Below, one piece after another: positions 31,747 to 43,500 of a stretch of 64,000 nucleotides of DNA (position 1 is the first letter of the stretch; the number at the start of each line of letters is the position of its first letter). The notes beneath the pieces are model-generated. The model made no database searches, was not told the DNA's origin, and was given only the letters and a program-made list of their open reading frames with translations. This stretch comes from Cryptomeria japonica. Lineage: Eukaryota; Streptophyta; Pinopsida; Cupressales; Cupressaceae. Both the position numbers and the translations under genes were made by a program. The stretch spans positions 23,936,501-24,000,500 of the forward strand of contig NC_081413.1 of the NCBI RefSeq assembly GCF_030272615.1, in the 5' to 3' direction.

Positions 31747-34694
31747 GTGAAAACTTACATTGTCAATCACGAAGGAGCATATGTGTGGAGGGAAATGGGG
31801 AGTAGTTGTTGTCGAAAGTCTAAACGCAAAAGAAAACTTTCAAATGACCAAGCTGAAGTGTATAGAGAAAGAGAAAGAGAATGTCATAGGAGGAGAAGAC
31901 AAGGTATGTTAAATATTGCTAATGTTACTTCAACTGAAGAGGAAATTGAAATTGAAAATGTGCCACAAGTTATTGAAAATGAAAATGTAAATTTTGAAAG
32001 TGAATATATTGAAAATTTTGAAAATGTTGAAAGTGATAATGAAAATGCTCAACATGTGGAAAATTTTGACATAGGAGGTGAAAATGTGGAAAAATTTAAC
32101 ATTGAAGGTGGAATTGCCTCACCAAGTGAACCATATGTAACACCTAATTACTTTAGAAATGAAGACCCTCTCATGGATGAAAGACAAATTCCAAATCCAA
32201 GACCTTCAAGAACCCCAAAATGGTTATTTGAAATTGATGAGAACATTATTGGGAATCTTGAAGGCAAGAGGTCAACAAGAATCATTTGGTTGTGGGCTAC
32301 AAAACTTTTCAACCAAAATTTTAGCAATAAGACATTGACCAAGAAATGCCAACTCTTTGTTCAATTGCTAAAGATGATAAAGATGAGACCATTGCTAAAC
32401 AAATTGAAGATTCGTATGAACAAGAAGACGGAGAGAAATTCTATTATTGCAAAAAATCTATTTGATGCTCTCAATTCTATTGGAAAGAATACCAAAGAAA
32501 GAGATAAGAGAGCCGCTCGAAGAGTGATTACAACCTCCTTAGTAAGCCATCAATTGAGGAAGGCTAGTCAAATGAGACAAACTTGTGTTGATTTTAACAT
32601 AAACCGTAAAACTTTGGATAGAGCACTTGCACGAAGACAAAGACTTGACGATCCACTTCAACAAGATACATGGGCATTTGGTGGGAGGCTTCTATGTGTT
32701 GATAGAAAGTTGACTGACAACGTGAAGGAAGAGATTCAACAATTTTGGCACTCTAATTCTAGAGTGTCACCCAATGTAAAGGAAGTTTTGAAATTAAGAA
32801 TCGGCAACCGAGACCGCACACCGCATCCCAAACATTTCTTGGAATCAAGCCAAACAATGTTGTACAAAAAATTTTGTGAATTACATCCAACTTTGCAAAT
32901 ATCACAAAGGGCCTTTGAATCTTTGAAACCATTTTATTGTGTTCCTCTTAAGATCACAATACCTGTTGTTGCAAGTACCATGTGGAGTTTTCAATGTACC
33001 ATGAACTTTTATGTCATATTCATTCTACAATGCATACTAATGAGATGTTGCAGGAGTGTGGTGCAATGCTATTTCCGAGATCATCAAGAGACTTGCAAGA
33101 TCTATTTTTATGCCCTAGAGATGATGACTGCTATTTCTATAGAAATGATTGTTTGAATGAGAAGTGCTCAGAATGCGGTGGGTTGTCAAAGTTTGTTTCA
33201 TGTTTTCATGAGTGCAGAGAACACGAGTTTGGAAATAATTATGTTGAGAAAAAAAGATACGAGATAGTGAAATATAATTTGAAGAGTGGAGGTGAAGGTT
33301 CTAGATGCAAATTAGTCTCAAGAGAAGTGAGTATTGCTGATTTTATTTTGGATTTTAAAATCTTTTCTACAAGTATGCAAGGCACACCCATAGGTCTCAG
33401 TGGTTGGATCAATAGTTCAGGATGTGTAAGAACTCTTTCCCGATTGATACTATTGTATCAGTGGTTGATTTTGCAGAGAACTATACATTGCAACCATAGA
33501 ATGAGGTACAGTCTCAGTACTACAATTCAGTCCAGATTGCTATTTTTGTTCACATTACATATAGACATGCTCCTGATAGTATAGAAGGGGACAGGAAGAT
33601 AATCAGGGAGTATCATTTTTATATGAGTGATGATAGATCACACTCCTCCGAGTATGTGCAACATTCTTTTGAGAATTTTTTTGAGTTCTTGCATGCAAAA
33701 GATATTGCAATTGACTGACATATAATATGGTCAGATAACTGTACGGGTCAATTCAAGAATGCACGTATGTTTTATTGGTTGAGTAGAATGCATGTGGAGA
33801 GGCGTATACCTCATATTTGGTGTTTTTTTGAGGCAGGGCATGGGAAGGGAGAGCATGATGGAGAAGGTGCATGTTTGAAGAGAGCTCTAGTTAAGGAGAA
33901 ATTGAGGGTTTCAGGTGCAAATTTCTCTGATGCACATTCTATTCTTGATTGGTGTAGTTCAGCATTGTCACATGGAGGTACTCTTGATTCAGCAGTGAGC
34001 ATATTCTTTTGGTTGGTTGAGGAGGGAACAATGGGAGATAAATTGGATTGTCAAACAATTAAAGATTCTTCAAAGATGCATTCATTTCTCAGCTCAGATG
34101 CAAGTACATGGACCATTTGGACACGAGCGTTGGCTTGTTTTTGTCAGAGTTGTCTTCGGTGTGATTGGGATCAATGTGAGTTAAGTGAGTGGGTTGATAC
34201 GTGGGTTCCCCACTATCTAACTCCTTTATCTCAAACAATATCCTTGTCAAACAATGACATGGAAAGTTCACTTGAGTATGATCGTCTATCAGATCTTGTA
34301 CAGCCAGGACATGTTTTTGCAGTTGTTGCACCGCAAGGGAATGAAGAGAGATCAAAATATTGGTTGGCACGATGTGTACAGGGAAAACAAAAGCTAACAC
34401 AACCAGTGATAGATGATGATGGGTTCACATATCCTATAGGTTCAGTTGTTGTTGTGGGAACTTGGTTGTGAACATACATGGTTAGAAAGAATGGCATACC
34501 TGCATTTGAAGACTATGAGAGACACAAAACCATTATAATGTAATCACACCTTATTATAGCTACAAATGTCAAGTTGTTGAAGCATCAAGCAAAACTGAAG
34601 ACCAAAGAGCTATGGACAGTGACTACTACTGATCATGAAGCAATACTGGATACTCTTAAACAAAGAGATGACCCTTCAGGCACACTTGAGTAGT
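31747..34694 (+). pseudogene. Large transposase-like protein (DDE-type arrangement), decayed
   Basis: The likely start is the ATG at 31798 (MGSSCCRKSKRKRK); the N-terminus is basic, then acidic and Asn/Glu-rich. A middle region with RRVITTSLVSHQLRK and KTLDRALARRQ may bind DNA. Frame 1 shifts to frame 3 at about 32950, opening the Cys/His cluster DHNTCCCKYHVEF ... CLNEKCSECGG. Another shift near 33365 leads to frame 2: YARHTHRSQWLDQ, VVDFAENYTLQP (Asp at 33467), IIWSDNCTGQFKN (Asp at 33734), and GHGKGEHDGEGACLKR (acidic residues at 33857 and 33863). The C-terminus HVFAVVAPQGNEERSKYWLARC is a separate small domain. In-frame stops include TAG at Gln positions and TGA before HIIWSD. D...D...D/E spacing with conserved GQFKN and GHGKG suggests a cut-and-paste transposase; I cannot assign a named superfamily. 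Confidence 0.62.
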
Positions 34695-36092
34695 AGGTCT
34701 TTAATGGTGCCTTATTTTTTTATCATGCATTTCATTTCAAACAATGATCATTAAACCTTAATGTTCAAGTTTGTTACGTGTATATTAAGGATGTGTTCAA
34801 AATGCAGATCTATTGATGAACGTTTTTTTTGGGCAACACAATTTTTACATGAACATAGCGAGTACACTTGATATAACTAGAAGGGATGTATTTTTGCAAC
34901 ACCACTTATGTTCATCGATGCAATTTATGTGTAGACTAACAATTCTCAAAAATACAGGTTCATGCTAGCTCATTCGTCATTGACAAGGCCCTCTCTTGGT
35001 GATGGTACATATTCCTTTGTGCATTAATGAGATTAAATTGAGGGTCTTGTTGTGTTTATTATCATGAAGATGATTCAAATGCATGTGGCCAGGCCACATC
35101 TGTAGTGGATCAAATTGTCATGACAGATGATCTATTGAATTAAACATTTGACATTGACTAGTCAAGGTGGTCACCGAACTTTCACTCAGGTAACCTTGTC
35201 TATTTTTATTCATTAATGGTTTTTAAAATGAAGTTAGGTAACGCTAACATCAGATGCACCTAATATTCTCTCCACAATGGAGCATGGTGTTATCTAGCTG
35301 TAGCATCTTTGTTGCTTTTGATAGTAGTATGAGTCAGATTAGTAAATTTCTATTTTGATGCTTCCCACAGGGCTTTGCAACTTCACATTGTGAGTGTGCC
35401 CTTGTTACAAATGAATTGTACTTTAATCAACATAGATGGTCTATGATGGCTTTTTTGTAAGACTATATGGTTTTATTACATATATTGTACTTTAATCGAC
35501 ATATAACAATATCCAAGTGGTGGTTGGCATGAGCTTGAATATGGTAAGTTGTATGCATCTTGAAGTTGAATATGATATGTTGTATACATCTTGAAGTTGA
35601 ACTTTGATTAGACTTTGTCAGCATTTGATGAATCATAAATGTCATTTCATTATTAATCTTGTGAGTGTGAGGTGTAGGAATAATAACTAATTGAGAACAT
35701 CAATTCAAATCCATAATATAGAGGATACTAATTTATTTATTGCAGTTTAGTGCAGAACTTATTTATTTTTTCTAATAATGAAATAGGTACAACTGTATTG
35801 AGATAAAATGAAGCTTTTCTCTCATATGAAGATGTCACATTGGTAAATTGGTCTATATTATAATACACAAGACGTAAGTAAAATCAAAACGCTCTCGTCA
35901 AATCCTTCCAAATTCTATGTTAACTTGTGACTCATTACTGTATGCTGGGAGAGGGAAGAGTGTGTGGCTTCAAGGTATAGTTTTGGACTTGAACCATATT
36001 GCATAAATCTCAAGGCTTCAACTTGATTATCATTAAAGGTTTCTGATTGTTTACAAAATATCCTTTCATATCCCTTCATGGATGTCACATGC
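34695..36092. other. Non-coding stretch downstream of the transposase-like gene
   Basis: AT-rich, presumably 3' UTR and spacer. Short repeats of TTGTACTTTAATC (near 35409 and 35486) and GTTGTATGCATCTTGAAG (near 35548 and 35580) are the only structure seen. Confidence 0.5.
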
Positions 36093-37430
36093 GTAGGGTA
36101 TGACCCCGAGCGTTTGATTGAGTGGGGGGGCAAAATAGGAGCATGCGTAGGGTAATAATGCCTAACTGGACATGTCGGAGCTGATGGTTCATCATCACGA
36201 TGAGCAGAAGGAGAAATCGGCCACGCGACAACATTCCATTGAGTGAGACTGACGATTTTTTCGCCAACCAAAAAATTGCTGCCCTAATAAAACCATAGGG
36301 CAAATTGAAAAAATGAGATAGGCTTTCGTAGGGACCCCTCTCATGGCCCCATAGGTTCAAACGGATCGTTCGCAGGTGCCACATATTCCAAGTTAGGGCC
36401 TGTCAAAGTTTGACAATTTTGAGCAGTTAGGGCGCTCAAGGGACGATGCCGGTAGGGTATGACCTCGAGTGTTCGATCGAGTGGGGGGGAAAAATAGGAG
36501 CATGCATAGGGTAATAATGCCTAACTGGACATGTTGAAGCCAATGATTCATCATCATGACGAGAAGAAGGAGAAATCGGCCTCGCGACAACATTCCATTT
36601 AGTGAGACTGACGATTTTTTTGCCAACCGAAAAATTGCTGCCTTAATAAAAACTGTAGGGCAACTTGAAAAACCGAGATAGGATTTCATAGGAACCCCTC
36701 TCATGGCCCCATAGGTTCAAACAGATCATTTGCAGTGCCATGGATTCTGAGTTAGGGCCCGTTAAAGTTTGACAATTTTGAGCACTTAGGGCACTCAAGG
36801 GACGACGCCAGTAGGGTATGACCCCGAGGCTTTGATCAAGTGGGGGGGAAAAATAGGAGCATGCGTAGGGTAATAATGCCTAACTAGACATGTTGGAGCT
36901 GACGGTTCATCATAACGATGAGCAGAACGAGAAATTGGCCATGCGACAACATTCCATTGAGTGAGACTGACGATTTTTTTGCTAGCCGAAAAATTGCTGC
37001 CCTAATAAAACCATAGGGCAACTTGAAAAACTGAGATAGGCTTTTGTAGGGACCCCTCTCATGGCCCCATATGTTTAAACAGAATGTTCACAGGTGCCAC
37101 AGATTCCGAGTTAGGGCCCGTCAAAGTTTGACAATTTTGAGCACTTAGGGCGCTCAAGGGACGACGCCGGTAGGGTATGACCTCGAGTGTTCTATCGAGT
37201 GGGGGGGCAAAATAGGAACATGTGTAGGGTAATAATTCCTAACTGGACATGTCAGAGCCGATAGTTCGTCATCGCGATGAGTAGAACGAGAAATCAGCCA
37301 CGCGACAACATTCCATTGAGTGAGACTGACATTTTTTTCACCAACTGAAAAATTGTTGCCCTAATAAAACTTCGAGCGTTCGACCAAGGTGGGGGGCAAA
37401 ATAGGACCATGCATAGGGTAATAATGAATT
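36093..37430. repeat. Tandem array of exact 359-bp units
   Basis: The anchor GTAGGGTATGACC starts at 36093, 36452, 36811 and 37170, a spacing of exactly 359 bp three times. Each unit contains GTGGGGGGG, GGTAATAATGCCTAACT, GCGACAACATTCCATT, GAGTGAGACTGACGATTTT, TAGGGACCCCTCTCATGGCC and GGGCGCTCAAGGGACGA. The fourth unit is cut short near 37370 and joined to a fragment of a fifth. Units differ by roughly 5-10%. Minus-strand open frames in it recur once per unit and are artefacts. Confidence 0.95.
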
Positions 37431-37630
37431 GTATCAAGTATTGTTCATTAAATGAATTGTATTGTATTGTTCATGAAATGTAATGTTCATTGAATGAATT
37501 GTATTGTATTGTTGATTAAATGAATTGTATTGTTCATAAATTATATTGTTCATTAAATGAATTATATTGTTCATTATAAAAACAACACTTACGATGAAAT
37601 GAAATGAATTGTATTGTTCATTAAATAGCC
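37428..37630. repeat. ATTGTATTGTTCATTAAATGA simple repeat
   Basis: Irregular repeats of AATTGTATTGTTCATTAAATG, with some units lacking TATTG. It lies between the 359-bp array and the 3' end of the minus-strand gene. Confidence 0.85.
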
Positions 37631-37894
37631 ATTATTAACCATTGTTAATTATTGGAATGAAGATTAAATATTTCCATGATAACACCATGCACAGATGAGC
37701 AACAATTTATATGATCGAATATCAACTTCTGTATATATAAAAATGTCAAATGATTACAAATGTATGTCCATACACAAATATGGCATAAATGCCAACTAAA
37801 ACAAAATATATGTCTAAATACGTGAATGTATGTCCATATACAAAATATACATGCCAACTAGACATGTAAGCATCCCAAAACTATCTATAACATA

Positions 37895-39818
37895 CTAAGC
37901 TGTTGATGGATCATCAAAATCGATCCTCTTCACCGCACTGTTCGGTTCTGAAGGATCCTGCACAAGAAAAACAAACCACGATTAATATTAGTTATATTAT
38001 ATAATTCACATTCAAAAAGTTAACATAAAAATGAACTATAATTGAACTATTCATGTTTACCTCATCTCCACGTTTTCTCTTCAGCTTTGCAGGACTCTTG
38101 ATGTATGTCTTCGGTAGAGGAGGAATGTTTTGAATATTTTCATACACAACCTACATATGTTCAGAAACATGACATTGATACAAGTTAGCATATAATTGTC
38201 ACTGATAATAACAAATTATATCTACTAATCAAAAAATAAAATAAACACACATCTACTTGAGGCATCTCTTCTTCTTCTTCTTCAGGTATATTGGGTGTAG
38301 TCATCAAGGATGTGAAGCCAAGAATTCTTTGTATATATACACAACAAGTATATGAAACTATCAATCTATGTCTAGACATGTATAATCACTATAAGTTATT
38401 TAAACTATTAATTCAATCATATTTGCATTCAATTACCTTTCCCTTGTCTCCAACTACACTACCAGATCCTAAATCACACTACCCCACACTCATGCTGCTT
38501 GTGCCTACAAGAGTAAAATAAGATATACATGCAAGTTACTACATAATCTAATTAATACCAATATAAATGATGAGCATGTATGTACAATAAAATACAAACG
38601 ACTAGGTGCAATAATATATTTACCGTCAAGCTATCAAGGCCAAATGAAATGGCCGACAAGGTGCCCTCCTGAATCTGTCTCAACTCATCCTCGGTCATCA
38701 ACTGTTAAATAGACCATGTAAATAAAACTTAGTACTTAATATTATCTAATTTATAAATATTTAATTAAAATATAACATGAATTGTGAAAATGCAAATCTT
38801 ACACTACATCATCAATGTATGATGATGGTGCATCCTCGCCTCTAGCATGTGAGGACTCCCCAGGGTATCCTCCAGTCTGTGTAATAACATCTAGTGCATC
38901 ATGCATCTCACGCACCTCATAATCTACACTGTCCATAGGATGATCGATGGGCTGTCCTACTGGACCCAAACATACGTGCCCACACATGACACAACTATGG
39001 GGCACACATATGTGTGGAGCCGAGGATGATGTGTCAACACCACCGGATGCACCGCTACCATCAAGAGTAGGCTGAGCTACTGACGCAACCTGAGAAACCA
39101 AAAGGCTACTCAAAGAGTGAATAGCCGATATGGTCTGTGAAGCCGCCTCACGAATGATATCAGGATGCTGCATTGCAGGTGGGGGATCAACAGGAGGAGG
39201 GGGGACATATGGGCCCTGGACTACTCTGACTGCCCCAGGTCTATTTTGGGGCATACCTAAACCTACACCCTAGAAAGTTTGGATGTCAAAGTAGTTCACC
39301 TGTTTGTGTAAAACAAACTTAGCATACAATTTTTTTATAAAATAGAAGGGGATATCAAGATTTTTGTTGGGTGGTTTGTCAAAAACCATCCACCAACGAT
39401 CCCAAAAAAATTTCACAATCCCATCATTTGTGCACCATTTAATAGAAAGTTTTATTTTTTGGGGATCTACGAGCTGACTAGTACGGGGATTGACAAACAA
39501 TGAGGCGATTTCGGCTTTGGATATCTCAAGATCCTTGATATCCTTATACGACAAGCCATCTGCATATTTTTCCCTCATACAATCTCACCACAAAAGGGCG
39601 GCATCGTGCTCCTCAGTCATGGTTTCCATACTTTTTATGATCGACGTGAGAGGATCAAACATTGGGTTTAGACGAGGGATCCTACAATATACTTCTGCAA
39701 TCCCCCTCAATTCATTCAAATTTTGTGCAATCAAATCCTAAATTGAGGGGGGGTTTGGCAAATGAGGGTTTGGCTATTGCAGTTGTGGTTCGTCAGTGTT
39801 TTCATTGTTATCCCCCAT
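37895..39818 (-). pseudogene. Spliced minus-strand gene, second gene of the candidate transposon
   Basis: On the minus strand an ATG at 39818 opens MGDNNENTDEPQ, and one frame continues to about 38808 with stops only where Gln or Trp fit (PQLQ* then PNPH; LLW* then DCMREK; IQTF* then GVGLG). Visible segments are MREKYADGLSYKDIKDLEIS, WCTNDGIVKFFWDRWWMVF and FYFIKKLYAKFVLHKQVNYF, then a Pro-rich linker. Exons follow at 38624-38701, 38437-38504, 38251-38326, 38061-38150 and 37895-37957, each bounded by GT donors and AG acceptors. The last three read PNIPEEEEEEMPQ, ENIQNIPPLPKTYIKSPAKL and NSAVKRIDFDDPSTA. The 5' UTR has an intron (39826-39996). The WCTNDG...FFWDRWWMVF block may be a DNA- or protein-binding domain; its function is unknown. 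It converges on the transposase-like gene. Confidence 0.6.
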
Positions 39819-39825
39819 TTTTAAC

Positions 39826-39996
39826 CTAATTGAATGTAAACAATTAAATTTAGTTAACAAACTTAAACAATTAGGTATTTGATTTTAAAAAACCTAGTTT
39901 CCATAAAAAAACCATATTTTCAATGAAAAATCAAATAAACATTAACAAAAAATACAAAAAATGAATGAAAATGATTCAAAACGATAAAATTCTTAC
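39826..39996 (-). other. Probable 5' UTR intron of the minus-strand gene
   Basis: The minus strand reads CAGAG then GTAAGA at 39996 (consensus donor) and ends TTCAATTAG before GTTAAAAATGGGG, which holds the start codon. The exon upstream runs into the right inverted repeat. Confidence 0.55.
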
Positions 39997-40014
39997 CTCT
40001 GAATCTATCTTTTA

Positions 40015-40062
40015 GCAATTTTTTGTCAAAAAACCAGATATCGGATGGAGCAGATATCGGAT
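40015..40062 (-). repeat. Right inverted repeat with ATCCGATATC cores
   Basis: Partner of 26564-26612 on the opposite strand, with two ATCCGATATC cores and TGGTTTTTTGACAAAAAATT. It lies within or beside the 5' UTR exon of the minus-strand gene. Confidence 0.7.
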
Positions 40063-40079
40063 TGTGATGAAATCGTGTG

Positions 40080-40107
40080 GCCCGTGAGTTAAAAATGACT
40101 CACGGGC
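40080..40107. repeat. Perfect 10-bp stem hairpin near the right transposon end
   Basis: GCCCGTGAGT, an 8-base loop, then ACTCACGGGC. It lies just outside the right inverted repeat and is GC-rich compared with its surroundings. Confidence 0.8.
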
Positions 40108-40246
40108 TGCCACTGTCAACACGGATTTTCGCATTTTTAGGCGAGTGAAGAAGGCTATTTTTTTCACATCGCCACTTTTTGGCCCCCCTCGATCCTGCAC
40201 TAACCCTCATTGTTATGTGTTATGTGATGCTCTGTGTTATTTCTCA

Positions 40247-40278
40247 ATATTGAACTTGAACCTTTGAACTTTTTGGTT
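40247..40278. repeat. Direct repeat of 25688-25720
   Basis: TATTGAACTTGAACC to TTTGGTTC is near-identical to 25688-25720 (one indel). Weaker similarity continues about 30 bp further, mostly C to T differences. The pair brackets the candidate transposon in direct orientation, about 14.5 kb apart. Confidence 0.7.
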
Positions 40279-40560
40279 CTTGGTTTAAGGTTTAAAGTTT
40301 GAATTATTGAAGTTTGAAGTTCCATGTAGAATTGACACATGCATCATGGAGTGAATGTGGTGGCGGGAAAAGAGAATATTCCGGGGATTTCAAAATTGTA
40401 GTTTCTAAATTATGGCAAGAAATCATGATAATTTGTGAGTCGTGTGATGGAATGATCCGAATTAAATGCATGCTGGTTATACATCAAATCAAGTGTCAGC
40501 TCACACGAGCTTACTTAATTAGTATATCTAGCTAAGATTTGAGTGTGATTTTGTCCATTT

Positions 40561-43500
40561 TTGTTGCAAAAGCTAGCAATTGTTTCTAGAACATTCTCAG
40601 TAGCTGCGAAAGAGAGGAAAGTTGGAGGTATTGCATCTGCATTCAAGAATATTTTTGAGAATTTTTTATCAAGACCAAAAGAGTTCATTTCATTCCTGAA
40701 ATTGTCTGATAAATATGAGAGGGGCCATCATGAGGCCAACTCTGCCGAAATTGGGGCGTGCTTCTTGTTTAGTTAGCTTGCTTCCAGAGATGGGGGATAC
40801 TTCATTAGCACAGGCGGACCTCTCTGATTTCTTTGAGAGAGATAAAAAGCTAGCTCAAAATTCTATGATGGAGAAAATTGTGAAGAGTGGTTTGGTTGAG
40901 GCCGCTGCATTTCCCATCGTTGCACCATGCCCAGAGTTTGTATTGGAATGTATGAATCGGTATGATGCGGAGCACAGGTGTATCAGGAACATTAATTGTG
41001 AAGTATTGTTAAAAATAGACAGGGAGACCGTAATGGTAGCTATGGGTATTCCTCATAAGGAGCCATATGAAGACTGGACAATTGGCACTTCATATTCCTT
41101 CTTTTATGAGAAAAAGAGCACTTATAAAAGTGTGATTGCCCAGAATTGGTTATTGTAAATTCAAAAGGGAGCTTCCAGATTACCAAGGCCACTTACCAAA
41201 GAGTACTTCATAACAGAGGTATGAGATATTATTGTCCTGTTGAATAGGTTGAAAGGAAATGCTCATGCCTTTTACTGGGAAGAATGGATGCATTTCTACA
41301 TCCAAGTTATGTTGAATGGGAGCGCCTATCTGGATTGGGGGCAAGTTGTTGCAGAGAGATTGCATGAGAGTCTAAACAGGTTTGCGAGAATGAGTGATTT
41401 CTATATGTCTTCATATTTGTTTTATATGCTTGCTTGTACCCAGGATTGGAATGGTTTGCATCATGAACCCTGGATTGATGGAATAAGGGTATATGAATAT
41501 CACCCTCACCTGCACGAACAAAGATATGCAGAAAATTTCATAATATGGAATAACATTTTTGCAGAAAGATTAGTTTATGAATTGCAGGGAAACACAAATA
41601 GGAGGTTGTCAACGGAAGCAATGGGATTTATTGGTATTTATGGTAGCTTCTTTATCCAATTTTCTCAGTTCACATATATTAGAGTTGGCGGCTTTCAAGG
41701 TGAACCTTTTAGGTTACCCAGGTATGTTTTGGATGGTTATGTTTTAATCGAAGTCAGTTGACAACTAGCTTATATTGATAAGAAAAGTGGAGGGAATTCT
41801 AGTGTGGTCTTTCCAGTAGAACTTGGACACTATAGTTGTGCATCGATTTCAGATGCCTTGAACCTTGAACTTGAACTCAAGAAGTTCAATTTATAGTTGT
41901 ATGTTGCAAGATATAAATTTGGCAGTCGAGGAGTTTCTTTAGAGAATTTAAATGTTGATAATGGTTTTTGGCATGAACCTCAGTTGGAGGTCTATTGGGA
42001 GAACTGTGGTGATGATTTTGAAGTTAGAAGAAGGCTGTGGTCGAGATTCATGGTTCAACAAATTGTAACAATGGGTTTATCTATGAATGTTTCTGATGTG
42101 CAAGAAGATGAAGGTGAAGAAGTTGTTGATCCTGGGTTTGACGAAAGGATATAGGGGTAGCCTATCCCAAATATTGATTGGGATAGGAAAGGGGACGATA
42201 ACATTCAAGCCAGAACCTTCAATGTGATCAAACAAACAAAAACATGGTTGAAAGATCACAGTTTTAGACAAAGGCCTATATCTGTACCTAAAGATAAAAG
42301 AATTCGACGAAATCATGCAACTTCTCAAACATCTCTTTCTTCTTCTGACATTGTTGTTGATATTGCAGGTGATGAGAAATAGAGGATGGAGAAAGCCAAA
42401 ATTGCTAATTTAGGAGAGTCTTCTCTGAGTTCCGCCTCTACTCATGTTACCAGATCACGTACTAGGAAGAGCAGTCAGAAAACCCTTGCAAGTTCACTTG
42501 TAGTAGACTTGGATTCTGAGAGAGAAACTCAAGGAGCAATGGATACTCATATGTAGGATCAACCCACCACATCCAGCAAACTGAGGATTCTGGGAACACC
42601 ATGGCCATTGTCACTATTAACCAGCAATCATTATCACCAAGGGAAACATCTACTGCTCCTAAGTGGCTGTGTGCTTTTCTTACTAAGAAGAATGTAATTC
42701 CTATTTCAATCCCAATGGAGGATATGGTCAGTAAGTGTCTGGGAAGAATATCAAAGTCCAAGAGACTTAAAATGAAAATAAAGATAAATGTGGATGAGCA
42801 AACACGATATTGGATTGTAGAAGTAGCTAGACCACCAGCAGATAAGGAGGTTGAGAATATCATTGAGAAAGATTTCATCATTGAAAATATTGATCTAGGG
42901 GAAACTTCCCGAGCTGCCAATGCTAAACATTTGGAGACTTCAACTAAAAGGATCCTAACTAGGACTTGGAAAGATGAAAAAGACAAAAATAAGATGAAGC
43001 GGATCATAATGCAAATGACTCAAATATTAATGCTATGCAGGATCCAAATCCTCAACCGCTTTCCCAAGTTTCTTTGTCGTTTGATCCAAAATCGCCAATG
43101 AACCAGAGGTTACTTGATTAGGTTCAAAGAAGCCGAATGATTACAAATGTCTTCAGTGAATGGATTGAATCAATTGACCAGCAAGGAACTAGCTATATTT
43201 ATGGTCTGTTCAAGGTGTTTGAAAATGCAGAGTCTGTGGGTAAAGAGTTGGAAACAAAAATAGTTGCTTGGGAAAAAGAAAAGAGTAAATGGCTAGCTGT
43301 ATTGAAGCAGATGAGAGATACTCATAGATATGGAGTGATGGACTTACTAGTTGAAAAGCCAGTGCATGGCCTTGATGATAATGTACTCTTCATCTGCAAA
43401 GAGAATATTGAGTGGAGAAACTCAATTATTGAGAAAGGACATGATGAATCCATCAAGATTATAAAAGAATTGACTAATACTATGCATAAAGACATGAAAT

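Larger units (their letters stand above)
26564..40062. mobile_element. Candidate two-gene DNA transposon (~13.5 kb), decayed
   Basis: Its ends are an inverted repeat of about 49 bp: 26564-26612 on the plus strand and 40015-40062 on the minus strand, each with two ATCCGATATC cores followed by TCTG(A/G)TTTTT and an A-rich stretch. Inside are a plus-strand transposase-like gene (31747-34694), a convergent spliced minus-strand gene (37895-39818), a decamer array (26919-31610) and a 359-bp tandem array (36093-37430). The minus-strand gene's 5' UTR exon runs into the right inverted repeat, as in elements where each end serves as a promoter. Outer termini and a target duplication were not identified, so true ends may lie slightly outside. 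The unit is inferred from this combination. Confidence 0.5.

Noticed and set aside
36085-36704. Minus-strand open frames of about 100 codons
   Set aside because: The same peptide recurs once per 359-bp unit; they are satellite by-products.
41855-41880. TTGAACCTTGAACTTGAAC motif as a third copy of the 25688/40247 direct repeat
   Set aside because: It lies inside the long pseudogene's reading frame and the similarity is limited to the simple TTGAAC repeat.
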